Origin: Halotia branconii CENA392
Lineage (GTDB): Bacteria; Cyanobacteriota; Cyanobacteriia; Cyanobacteriales; Nostocaceae
DNA: 64,000 bases
Direction: 5' to 3'
Assembly (NCBI RefSeq): GCF_029953635.1
Contig: NZ_CP124543.1
Coordinates: forward strand, 3,823,455-3,887,454
In this document: positions 1-7,025 of the stretch, piece after piece
How the letters are laid out: every line of letters begins with the position of its first letter
Position numbering within the stretch: the stretch's first letter is position 1
Position numbers and translations under genes: made by a program
The notes under the pieces: model-generated
Seen by the model: only the letters and a program-made list of their open reading frames with translations
Database searches by the model: none
What the model was told of the DNA's origin: nothing

Positions 1-577
1 CCGGTCGGGTTCAATCATATTTACAATCGTTCGTACCAAAGAAGGCGGTGTAAAAAATTCTCCTCCTTCCTGTGCGCCACTCATGGCAAACTTATTCAAA
101 AAATACTCATAAATTCGCCCAAACACATCGCTCGTAGCTTTCCGTAACTCCTCCCGGTCAAAAATTCGCACCAAGTTATACAGCAAATCCGGCTCAAAAC
201 TGGTGTACTCCTTCGGTAACACTCCCTGCAACATCTCAGTTTCGTCCTCAATCGCTTTCATCGCCGCATTGATAGCCTTGCCAATATCTGCATTTTCTGC
301 CAAGTTCAAGATGCGATCGTACTGGGCTTCTGTGGGTAAAAAAATCGCTGACTTTCCTTTAAAGTCATCTTTGGTAATCGGGCGTTTTTTTCCACCCCGC
401 GATGGTAAACTATTTTCAATCTCCGCTTGTACAGCATTGAAGCGATTTGTCGCATGGCGCAGAAAAATTAGCCCCAGTACGGGCATACTGTATTCATTGG
501 CATTGAGTTTTGAGTTAGCGCGGAGTTGATCTGCGGCTTCCCACAGGGAAGATTCAAGTTGACTGATATTGAGCATA
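1..577 (-). CDS. hsdM: Type I restriction-modification N-6 DNA methylase (HsdM), 5' part
   Basis: The reverse strand reads from an ATG at 577 to the window edge, giving about 192 residues with no stop. The product starts MLNISQLESSLWEAADQLR and contains NEYSMPVLGLIFLRHA and GGEFFTP, which match the N-terminal helical domain and the entrance to the SAM-binding methylase domain of HsdM. HsdM partners HsdS and HsdR in type I systems and methylates adenine at the recognition site. Only the first part is present; the catalytic NPPF motif and any hsdS or hsdR would lie to the left, outside the window. An inverted repeat lies just upstream at 594-626. Identification is firm; completeness of the system cannot be judged. 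Confidence 0.9.
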
Positions 578-593
578 GTTTGTTAGCGATCGC

Positions 594-626
594 TTAGGCG
601 AAATTATGACTGTCTACTTCGCCTAA
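594..626. repeat. Inverted repeat upstream of hsdM
   Basis: TTAGGCGAA at 594-602 pairs with TTCGCCTAA at 618-626 across a 15-base loop. It sits 17 bases upstream of the hsdM ATG. It could be an operator, a leader hairpin, or part of a dispersed repeat, since a further TTCGCCTAG occurs near 680. From there to 872 I see no gene, only AT-rich DNA and the dispersed repeat at 787-836. Confidence 0.5.
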
Positions 627-786
627 AAAATTATGAGTTTACATATTAACTGTTTTGGCAACCAGAGAATCTGTTATCCTTTCGCCTAGCCCAAACAAAT
701 ATACTTAGCACGTTTAGTTCCTATATAGGAATTTTTTAACCTAAAATAACGTTCCAACAATGATCGCTTGGAAACAGACACGATAA

Positions 787-836
787 ATCGCCGTCTCTAC
801 AGCAAATCTATTCGTTAATTATTTCTTGACACACTA
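787..836. repeat. 50-bp dispersed repeat, copy A
   Basis: These 50 bases match the reverse complement of 23831-23880 at 46 of 50 positions. The shared core runs from ATCGCCGT through CTACAGCAAATC to TTTCTTGACACACTA. It lies in noncoding DNA between hsdM and the small ribbon-helix-helix gene. No coding potential is visible, so I read it as a dispersed noncoding repeat or remnant of a mobile element end. Confidence 0.8.
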
Positions 837-872
837 GGCGATCGCAACTCAAACCCACTAAGCGTTTACACC

Positions 873-1043
873 TTATTTACCCTGACTTGGTGGAATTTTG
901 CCCTCATTCTGAGCTTGTTTAATCGCTCGTTTCACAATTAACACCGCCATTTGAGACAAAGACCGCTCCTCTGCATCAGCTAACAATTGCAGGGCTGCTT
1001 TGTCTTCTTCTTCCATATAAATAGTTACAGTTACTTTTGCCAT
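873..1043 (-). CDS. Small ribbon-helix-helix (CopG/Arc-like) protein
   Basis: This encodes a 56-residue protein beginning MAKVTVTIYMEEEDKAALQL, with an early beta strand (VTVTIYM), a helix, and a second helix around LSQMAVLIVKRAIKQA. That is the layout of ribbon-helix-helix DNA-binding proteins, often antitoxins or plasmid copy regulators. An in-frame ATG at 1097 would add 18 residues unlike the family, so the internal ATG at 1043 is preferred. No toxin partner lies next to it. The restriction gene to its left and the toxin-antitoxin pair further right make a defence or stress context plausible, but its target is unknown. Confidence 0.6.
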   Translation of the reverse strand: MAKVTVTIYMEEEDKAALQLLADAEERSLSQMAVLIVKRAIKQAQNEGKIPPSQGK

Positions 1044-1145
1044 GTCATCATCATAAGCAATTTTGATTATTTTTATGTTAAACGCATTAAAACACACTAA
1101 TTAACATAAAAACACTTTATTTTAGCGTATAATTACTTATTAAGT

Positions 1146-1189
1146 CAAAAGCCAGCCATCAACTTTCTCAGGGCGGATGCTGGCTTTTG
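1146..1189. promoter_or_regulatory. Hairpin in the leader of the 1217 gene
   Basis: Perfect 11-base arms (CAAAAGCCAGC and GCTGGCTTTTG) flank a 22-base loop. The hairpin lies between the divergent gene at 873-1043 and the ribosome binding site AGGAG at 1203-1207. It could be an upstream terminator or an attenuator-type leader; the sequence alone does not decide. Confidence 0.45.
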
Positions 1190-1216
1190 GCCCCCATATC
1201 ACAGGAGACATATACA

Positions 1217-1735
1217 ATGTTAAAGCCTGTTAGCTACAAAACAGATGAACACAGAGCTTATCAACAAGCTTTAGGTGATTTTGGCATCACAGAATTATTG
1301 GCAAAGCTCAACAACTACTCTGATGCTGACTTTGATAGCACTTGGGTACAACTCCAGCAGCAAGAAATAGAAACTCTAGCTGCGATTCTGATTTCTGGGT
1401 TAACTCACAGCATCAGTGGTAAGTTGATTGCTGACTATCTCAATCTCATTCGGCACAATCACCAAGATATAGCCCCAGGTTTGATTAACCCTTCTCTGCG
1501 AGACGCTACGCGAACGGCTACGCTCAGGGTTAACCTCAAATACACAGACGCATCTATTGAGCTTCCTGTCAACTTTCCTGATGTAGCCAAAACACCCAGA
1601 TTTTTATATGGCGATCGCTTGCGTTGGCTTTCTCATGAAAGCGATACTGACTGGGGTATTGTCATTGGTCGATTTTATAGCTTTGGTTGCGATCGCTGTT
1701 GCTGGAGTTGGTGTTATCTGATTTGGTTGAGCTAG
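1217..1735 (+). CDS. Hypothetical protein of cyanobacterial type, with an in-frame repeat insertion
   Basis: This encodes 172 residues starting MLKPVSYKTDEHRAYQQALG. The start is supported by AGGAG ten bases upstream at 1203-1207; an in-frame ATG at 1187 has no ribosome binding site and overlaps the leader hairpin. I do not recognise a domain. The middle (about residues 93-106, bases 1491-1533) reads PSLRDATRTATLR, a peptide produced when a common Nostocales dispersed repeat is translated. The C-terminus is Trp/Cys-rich (CCWSWCYLIWLS) and ends soon after a HIP1 site. A +1 or +2 shift there would extend the reading frame, so the 3' end may be frameshifted or decayed. Function unknown. Confidence 0.55.
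   Translation: MLKPVSYKTDEHRAYQQALGDFGITELLAKLNNYSDADFDSTWVQLQQQEIETLAAILISGLTHSISGKLIADYLNLIRHNHQDIAPGLINPSLRDATRTATLRVNLKYTDASIELPVNFPDVAKTPRFLYGDRLRWLSHESDTDWGIVIGRFYSFGCDRCCWSWCYLIWLS
1491..1533 (+). repeat. Dispersed repeat read through in frame
   Basis: The bases TCTGCGAGACGCTACGCGAA and the following stretch encode SLRDATRTATLR within the hypothetical gene at 1217. This GC-rich block differs in composition from the surrounding gene and is recognisable from many Nostocales proteins as a translated interspersed repeat. Confidence 0.6.
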
Positions 1736-1823
1736 GTATCGCAGCAATTTGTAAATCATACGCGCCAATGGGAGTACCTAAAGCATAAAAGCTAGCCTAC
1801 CGAGATACAGGCTGCTATTTTCA

Positions 1824-1864
1824 GGCGATACAATCGCATTGTGACTTGATGCAATGGCATTGTC
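1824..1864 (-). repeat. Two-unit relic of the 21-bp repeat family
   Basis: Read on the reverse strand, the stretch gives ACAATGCCATTGCATC then ACAATGCGATTGTATC, two successive units of the same 21-bp repeat that forms the 13-unit array near 47084-47357. It lies just before the STAND ATPase gene, and the ATG at 1854 falls inside it. Confidence 0.6.
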
Positions 1865-1883
1865 AAGGGACTTTATCAGATGT

Positions 1884-3365
1884 ATGTCAAACTCGCTCAA
1901 AGCATCAATGGCAGGACTAGCAATCGTGGACAAAGCCCGGCAACGTCTTGGTTGGACAAAAACCAGTACGGCGCGTTGGTGGCAAGATGCACATACATCT
2001 AGAGCTACTTTACGGCGATTTTGGCAGGGCGATCGCATTCAGCGAGAAATCTTCATCGCCATTTGTCAAGCTGTTGGCATTAGTAATTGGGAAGCGATCG
2101 CAGATGCGGTTAATTTGAACTCGGATATTGCAGACATCACTACACCTTACCTTGACTGGCAGCAAGCGCCTGATATCGAAAGTTTTTATGGACGAAATCA
2201 GCAATTGCAGCAGTTAGAGCAATGGATTACAAGCGATCGCTGTAAATTAATCACTATTGTTGGCATCGGTGGTATTGGCAAAACTGCCTTAGTATTAGCT
2301 TTAACAGACCGTATGCAGTCGCAATTTGATTTTTTGATTTGGCGTTCATTTTCCACTGTTCCATCTCTGATTTCCCTGCTGGATAGTTTGTTAAGCATTT
2401 TTGATCAAACCGTTGTACAAGATATTTCTCAAGGTACAGCGCAACTTATATATCACCTGCAAAAACGTCGTTGTCTGCTGATATTAGATGGACTAGATGC
2501 TGTTGAAAATTTAAATAATTATAATCAGTTTATCCAACAATTAAGCCGTAATCATCAAAGTTGCATTCTTATTACCAGTCGTGAACAACCAAAAGCTATT
2601 GAAATCAATTCAACAACAATTTGCTGTTTGACTTTAAAGGGTTTGCCAAAAACAGATGCAGTAGAGTTATTAAAATCTAGAGGATTTACAGGTCAAGAAT
2701 TGGGACTATCAACCTTAATTAAACTTTATCGCGGTAATCCTTTGGCACTGAAACTTGTAACCCCATTGATTCAATCTGTATTTGTTGGCAATGTCGCTAC
2801 ATTTCTCGCTCAGAATACTTTGGTAATTGGCGATCGCTTACGAACTATCCTCAAACAACAGTTCATGCAACTTTCTGATTTAGAAAAAAACATTCTCTAT
2901 TGGTTGGCAATTTGGCAAGAACCGATTACTTTTTGCCGTTTGCAAACTCATTTATTGGTATCTGTTGATCCGGCTACAATGTTAGAAACAATTGTCGCTT
3001 TAGAAAGGCGATCGCTTCTAGAAAAATGGATTAGTTTTGAGGGAACTTCATTTACATTGCAACCATTAGTTATGAAAATAGTAATTGATGAATTAATTGA
3101 AAATGCTGTTCAAGAAATTTATCAGGTGATGCAAAGTTCTAATATTACTCATTTTAAAATACTACGAACTCATTGGTTATTGCGACCGGGTACTGATGAT
3201 ATTGCAAGCGATCGCATTTTGCATCAACTGCAACAAAAACTATGGCAAGTATATAATGCAACTTTACCACAAACCCTCAATCAAATTTTCTTGCTGTTAA
3301 AAGACCAATCTCCTTTAGCAATTGGTTACATCGCTTGTAATTTGACGACACTTCTCAACGCCTAA
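1884..3365 (+). CDS. STAND NTPase with N-terminal helix-turn-helix-like domain and NB-ARC domain, no sensor repeats
   Basis: This encodes a 493-residue protein beginning MSNSLKASMAGLAIVDKARQ. Residues 1-70 look like the small DNA-binding-like helical domain found at the front of many cyanobacterial STAND proteins. A P-loop, IVGIGGIGKTAL, follows near residue 125, then a Walker B-like CLLILDGLD, ITSREQ, and GNPLALKL, which together define an NB-ARC ATPase. A winged-helix region follows (LSDLEKNILYWLAIW). The protein ends IGYIACNLTTLLNA, which in relatives is usually the junction to WD40 or pentapeptide sensor repeats; none follow here. The ATG at 1854 lies inside a repeat, so 1884 is preferred. 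STAND proteins act in signalling and anti-phage defence; this copy may be truncated. Confidence 0.8.
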   Translation: MSNSLKASMAGLAIVDKARQRLGWTKTSTARWWQDAHTSRATLRRFWQGDRIQREIFIAICQAVGISNWEAIADAVNLNSDIADITTPYLDWQQAPDIESFYGRNQQLQQLEQWITSDRCKLITIVGIGGIGKTALVLALTDRMQSQFDFLIWRSFSTVPSLISLLDSLLSIFDQTVVQDISQGTAQLIYHLQKRRCLLILDGLDAVENLNNYNQFIQQLSRNHQSCILITSREQPKAIEINSTTICCLTLKGLPKTDAVELLKSRGFTGQELGLSTLIKLYRGNPLALKLVTPLIQSVFVGNVATFLAQNTLVIGDRLRTILKQQFMQLSDLEKNILYWLAIWQEPITFCRLQTHLLVSVDPATMLETIVALERRSLLEKWISFEGTSFTLQPLVMKIVIDELIENAVQEIYQVMQSSNITHFKILRTHWLLRPGTDDIASDRILHQLQQKLWQVYNATLPQTLNQIFLLLKDQSPLAIGYIACNLTTLLNA

Positions 3366-3390
3366 TAAAAGCCAGATTTAATGTTAAAAT

Positions 3391-3418
3391 ATAGTCAAAA
3401 TGCCTAAAATAGTCAAAA
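3391..3418 (+). promoter_or_regulatory. Direct-repeat candidate operator of the toxin-antitoxin pair
   Basis: The decamer ATAGTCAAAA occurs at 3391-3400 and again at 3409-3418, an 18-base period, directly before the antitoxin ATG at 3421. Phd-type antitoxins usually repress their own operon. An alternative ATG at 3400 sits at the end of the first copy, which favours 3421 as the start. Confidence 0.45.
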
Positions 3419-3420
3419 CT

Positions 3421-3690
3421 ATGCAGACCTATACTCTTACAGATGCTCGTAACAAACACGGTGAAGTTTTTGACAAGGCTGCTATTGAACCAGTTCTGTT
3501 AACCAAGCAATCACGGCCTAGCCATGTGATTATTTCAGCTGACAACTACCAAAAGTTAATGAATCGGCTGCAAGAATTAGAAGATATGGTTTTCGGTCAA
3601 GCTGCCCAAACAGCTTTAAGTCAGTCCAAAATGGTTGGGACAGAAACTTTTACATCTGCATTGAAGCATTTTGCTAATGGCGAAACTTGA
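3421..3690 (+). CDS. Phd/YefM-family antitoxin
   Basis: This encodes an 89-residue protein starting MQTYTLTDARNKHGEVFDKA, the typical N-terminal DNA-binding fold of Phd/YefM antitoxins. HVIISADNYQKLMNRLQELE continues the fold, followed by an acidic, toxin-binding tail. Seven extra residues would be added by the ATG at 3400, but that codon overlaps the candidate operator. The 3' end overlaps the toxin start by 14 bases, which implies translational coupling. It is expected to neutralise the product of the next gene and to repress the operon. Confidence 0.85.
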   Translation: MQTYTLTDARNKHGEVFDKAAIEPVLLTKQSRPSHVIISADNYQKLMNRLQELEDMVFGQAAQTALSQSKMVGTETFTSALKHFANGET

Positions 3691-3958
3691 TGGTCTAGCA
3701 GCTGTTCTTGATTTTCTGAAGGGCTTGCAACCTAAAATAGCAGCGCAGATTGCAAAAAAAGTTTTGGCTTTGAATGTTGAGCCTTTACCAACTGATAGTG
3801 AGCAACTATCTGGTTATCAGGGTTTATACCGTGTTGATAGCGGTGAATATCGAATTATTTACAGATATTTTCCTAAGCAAGATTTAGTAGAAGTGATTTT
3901 AGTTGGTAAGCGCAATGATGATGATGTTTACAAAAGATTAAAGCGTTTATTGGACTAA
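3677..3958 (+). CDS. RelE/ParE-superfamily toxin
   Basis: This encodes a 93-residue protein starting MAKLDGLAAVLDFLKGLQPK. It has the sequence pattern of RelE/ParE toxins: an N-terminal helical hairpin, LSGYQGLYRVDSGEYRIIYR, and a C-terminal strand VEVILVGKRNDDDVYKRL. RelE-type members cleave mRNA on the ribosome; ParE-type members poison gyrase, and which applies here cannot be told from the sequence. The gene begins inside the antitoxin gene, and a TTG at 3671 is a less likely start. Only 60 bases separate it from xseA, so read-through into that gene is possible. Confidence 0.8.
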   Translation: MAKLDGLAAVLDFLKGLQPKIAAQIAKKVLALNVEPLPTDSEQLSGYQGLYRVDSGEYRIIYRYFPKQDLVEVILVGKRNDDDVYKRLKRLLD

Positions 3959-4018
3959 ACTTTGGTTTTGATTAAAAATGCTAAAATCAGTCCAGCACCA
4001 TGCTTTCAGGCATCTTCG

Positions 4019-5251
4019 ATGACTTTCGATGTTCCCAATTCTCTAATTCTTGATACAGCGCTTTCAGTATCTGGATTAACTGACTATATCCGCTTGCTGT
4101 TAGAGCAAGATGAACAATTGCGGCAAGTTTGGATAACTGGCGAAGTTTCTAGTGCTAATCAGCATCGTAGTGGGTTATTTTTTACCCTGCAAGACCCAGA
4201 TGGGACAGCAGGAATTAAGTGTGTAGCGTGGAATAGCCAATTAGCAAAACTCGCCCAAATGCCTATTGCTGGTGAGCAAATAATTATTTTGGGCAGTATT
4301 CGGGTTTATCCGCAAAGGGGAGAATATCAAATATCAGTTTGGCAAGCTTTACCTGCTGGTGCGGGTTTACAAGCACTGCGTTATCAACAATTGAAAAACC
4401 GTTTGCTAGCTGAGGGTTTATTCGACGCAGAACGAAAACGTCCTCTTCCACTCCACCCCCAAACGATCGCTGTTGTCACTTCACCAACTGCGGCAGCTTG
4501 GGGTGATATTCAAAAAACCCTTAAGCACAGATATCCGGGTTTACATGTTTTATTTTCTCCTGCGACTGTGCAAGGTGAACAAGCACCAGACTCTATAGTG
4601 AAAGCGATCGCACGAGTAGAACAAGATGGTCGTGCCGAAGTGCTAATTTTATCGCGGGGTGGTGGTGCAGTTGAAGAGTTAGCTTGTTTTAATGATGAAC
4701 GAGTAGTGCGATCACTGGCTAATTGTTCAATACCTGTAATTACTGGTATTGGCCATCAACGAGATGAATCTTTAGCAGATTTAGTTGCAGATGCTTCTGT
4801 GCATACACCAACTGCGGCAGCGGAAACAGTAGTCCCAGCATTATCAGAGTTGTATACTCAGCATCGTCAGCGAGTTGTGGCTTTACATGAGGCGGTAAAC
4901 GATTCTGGGGAAACTGCTGTTAATCAACTGCAAGTATTGCGAAACCGTTTAAAGCGTTTGCGGCTAGAAAAGCAAGTGCAGCAAGAGATGCGGCAGCTAA
5001 CTTGGAAGCGTCAGCAATTGATGCAGGTGACACTGGGGCGATCGCAGCAAGCAAAGCAGCATCTAGAATTGTTACGGCAAAAGTTAGTAAGTCTTGACCC
5101 GAAAGCTGTATTGCAGCGTGGTTATGCGGTGGTAAGACAAGAAAATGGCGCGATCGCTCGTTCAACAGGTGAGTTAGCTGTGGGGCAAAATTTGATGATT
5201 CAGTTGGGACAGGGTGAGGTTAAAGTGAAGGTTAGGGAAATCAAAGATTAA
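4019..5251 (+). CDS. xseA: Exonuclease VII large subunit
   Basis: This encodes 410 residues, the usual length for XseA. An N-terminal OB-fold (SVSGLTDYIRLLLEQ, VWITGEVSSANQHRSGLFF) is followed by the catalytic domain with IAVVTSPTAAAWGDI, ILSRGGGAVEEL and ITGIGHQRDESLADLVAD, then a long coiled coil. The enzyme degrades single-stranded DNA in both directions with XseB. A TTG at 3962 would add 19 residues unlike the family, so the ATG at 4019 is chosen. Its partner xseB is not adjacent: an antisense Uma2 gene lies between them, overlapping the xseA stop by 4 bases. Confidence 0.93.
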   Translation: MTFDVPNSLILDTALSVSGLTDYIRLLLEQDEQLRQVWITGEVSSANQHRSGLFFTLQDPDGTAGIKCVAWNSQLAKLAQMPIAGEQIIILGSIRVYPQRGEYQISVWQALPAGAGLQALRYQQLKNRLLAEGLFDAERKRPLPLHPQTIAVVTSPTAAAWGDIQKTLKHRYPGLHVLFSPATVQGEQAPDSIVKAIARVEQDGRAEVLILSRGGGAVEELACFNDERVVRSLANCSIPVITGIGHQRDESLADLVADASVHTPTAAAETVVPALSELYTQHRQRVVALHEAVNDSGETAVNQLQVLRNRLKRLRLEKQVQQEMRQLTWKRQQLMQVTLGRSQQAKQHLELLRQKLVSLDPKAVLQRGYAVVRQENGAIARSTGELAVGQNLMIQLGQGEVKVKVREIKD

Positions 5252-5961
5252 CTAACTGTATTAGACAATTGCTGCACAAAATTCTGATGTTCAACTGAAT
5301 TTAGCCCTTTCTGCAACACTGCTAAAACCTGTTGCATATTGTCGGTAACTAATGCTGATACATCAAGCCATAATCCTGGAAACACTTGACTTTGAATTAT
5401 GCCTGATGCATTTGGTGTTAGCGCGACATATTCCCCATTCTGCAAACTAAACCAACTAACAGTACTTTCAAACACCTGCCAAACAATATATTCCTGAATA
5501 CCATTGCGGCGGTAGGCGCGTTTTTTATCATACAAATCTTTGGTTGCACTACTGGCGGCAACTTCTGCCACTAGTTCTGGCGATCCTTCCACATAACCAT
5601 CATTACCCAGATATGATAATCCGCCACACGCTGCATTGATTAATAAAATGGCATCGGGTTGGGGTTCATTATCTAAATCTAGCCGCACAGTTGGATTATC
5701 ACCCAGTCTGACACCCGGCGTAGCTACTTTATATGACCACAACCAGCCCATCAAATTACCATGTGGTTCGGCATGGGGTTCAAAGCGTAAAGGTGATGCC
5801 ACGTGAACGACTCCTTCAATTAATTCGGCTTTCTTGAGGTTGGGCATAGCATTGTAGCGACGCTCAAATTCAGGACGAGTGAGGCGATCGCCACTCTCAA
5901 GAGGCGGAATGTATGAAGGGGAATTGGTGGGGGTCGGATTTTGTGGGGAGGTATTAACCAC
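5248..5961 (-). CDS. Uma2-family putative endonuclease (DUF820)
   Basis: This encodes 237 residues from a GTG at 5961. The product has RLTRPEFERRYNAMPNLKKA, AELIEGVVHVASP, the PD-(D/E)XK-like core PDAILLI, and PELVAEVAASSATKDLYDKK with YRRNGIQEYIVW. This is the Uma2/DUF820 fold, abundant in cyanobacteria, with a predicted nuclease-like core but no settled function. The frame is open back to 6180, but that part overlaps xseB on the other strand and looks like noise, so the GTG start just before the Pro/Ser-rich leader is preferred. It splits xseA from xseB and is transcribed against them. Confidence 0.8.
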   Translation of the reverse strand: MVNTSPQNPTPTNSPSYIPPLESGDRLTRPEFERRYNAMPNLKKAELIEGVVHVASPLRFEPHAEPHGNLMGWLWSYKVATPGVRLGDNPTVRLDLDNEPQPDAILLINAACGGLSYLGNDGYVEGSPELVAEVAASSATKDLYDKKRAYRRNGIQEYIVWQVFESTVSWFSLQNGEYVALTPNASGIIQSQVFPGLWLDVSALVTDNMQQVLAVLQKGLNSVEHQNFVQQLSNTVS

Positions 5962-5992
5962 GATCGCAAGTGGTAAAGGTGGGTAAATTGAT

Positions 5993-6045
5993 TGTATCGT
6001 CAAGGAAGAACGAACCGCCAAGGCGCAGAGGACACAGAGAAATTG
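5993..6045 (+). repeat. Dispersed repeat in the xseB leader
   Basis: GAACCGCCAAGGCGCAGAGG and the bases after it resemble a common cyanobacterial intergenic repeat (the family containing CCAAGGCGCAGAGGACACAGAG). It directly precedes the xseB ATG. Translated in frame it gives [10 protein letters not shown], which explains why the reading frame extends upstream of the true start. Confidence 0.5.
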
Positions 6046-6279
6046 ATGGTTAAACGTAAAAATGCAGCTAATTCTGATGCAATGGATGGTTGGAATTATG
6101 AGGCGAAGGTTAATGAAATAGAAGGGATTATTACTCGTATTGAGGCGGGTGAGTTGGAATTGGAAGAGGTTTTTGATCAATTTGCTAAAGCTGTTGAATC
6201 TTTACGTCAGTGTGAAAGTTTTTTGCAGCAGCGACAACAACAGGTAGATTTATTGATAGAAACTTTGAATAATGAATAA
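6046..6279 (+). CDS. xseB: Exonuclease VII small subunit
   Basis: This encodes 77 residues starting [20 protein letters not shown]. The core [20 protein letters not shown] and [20 protein letters not shown] matches XseB, a small helical protein that binds the large-subunit coiled coil and is needed for activity. The frame is open from 5992, but the first 18 residues come from a dispersed repeat, so 6046 is chosen. In many bacteria xseB follows xseA directly; here an antisense gene of about 0.7 kb intervenes, so xseB probably uses its own promoter or read-through from xseA. Confidence 0.9.
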   Translation: MVKRKNAANSDAMDGWNYEAKVNEIEGIITRIEAGELELEEVFDQFAKAVESLRQCESFLQQRQQQVDLLIETLNNE

Positions 6280-6456
6280 GTCTTTTGCAAATGTTAAATA
6301 GGTAAGTGTGAATATTTGTCGTTGGAATCAGGCAGGAGGCAGAACGGAAGAGGTGTTAAATTTTATTGATTTTTTACATAGTTAGTTTTAATTTTATTGA
6401 CCTACTTATTAATCCAGTAATTTATACCAATATCAGTTACCAGGAATGGAAATTAA

Positions 6457-6972
6457 TCACACTATTTCAGTGTTATCGAAACATTGAATTGTTTTTTGAC
6501 AATCATCATTAATTAGTATTTCTGTAAATTTTTCTGTTGTATATTCTCCAATAACACTGCGCCAGAATTTTTGAGCAACTATATTTGTGGTAATTTGATG
6601 AATCTCCCACTTTCCACAAAATCGGTCAAAAATTTGAAAAGCAACCTGCTTGCCAATTCCTTGCTGTCTGTACTTTCGTAAGATGAAGAACTCTGCGATT
6701 GAATATTGACTGTCTGGAATGTAGGTGTACTGATTCACTAAAACAAATCCAGTTAGTTTTCCTCCTATTCGCACAATGAAGGGATAGCGATCATCTTCAA
6801 CCCAGTAATAATCTAAGTATGGATATCCAAAATAACCATGTTCATTGATGTCTTTATCTTCAAACTCTGAAAAGTCATGCTGATAAAGCTCCATCATCCG
6901 TTGGATGATTGGTTTGTCATTAATTGAAGCAGATAATACTTCTACACCGCTTGAGTGTCTACGTTTTTCCAT
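6457..6972 (-). CDS. GNAT-family N-acetyltransferase
   Basis: This encodes 171 residues. The acetyl-CoA binding motif appears as ILRKYRQQGIGKQVAFQIFD (R-x-x-G-x-G/A pattern) near residues 98-117, after strand AEFF. The N-terminal part (MMELYQHDFSEFEDKDINEH, followed by YFGYPYLDYYW) is typical of a broad group of small GNAT proteins. Substrate is unknown. It stands alone between xseB and the sensor kinase, and its promoter must lie in the roughly 50 bases before the kinase 3' side or within them. No ribosome binding site stands out. Confidence 0.8.
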   Translation of the reverse strand: MEKRRHSSGVEVLSASINDKPIIQRMMELYQHDFSEFEDKDINEHGYFGYPYLDYYWVEDDRYPFIVRIGGKLTGFVLVNQYTYIPDSQYSIAEFFILRKYRQQGIGKQVAFQIFDRFCGKWEIHQITTNIVAQKFWRSVIGEYTTEKFTEILINDDCQKTIQCFDNTEIV

Positions 6973-7025
6973 AATTTTGCGTAAATCCTGGGCACTTTAG
7001 CGTACCCTGGTTAATTACTATATAT

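Noticed and set aside
5962..6180. N-terminal extension of the Uma2 protein, about 73 residues
   Set aside because: It overlaps xseB on the other strand, contains a translated dispersed repeat, and lacks similarity to Uma2 proteins; a GTG at 5961 fits better.
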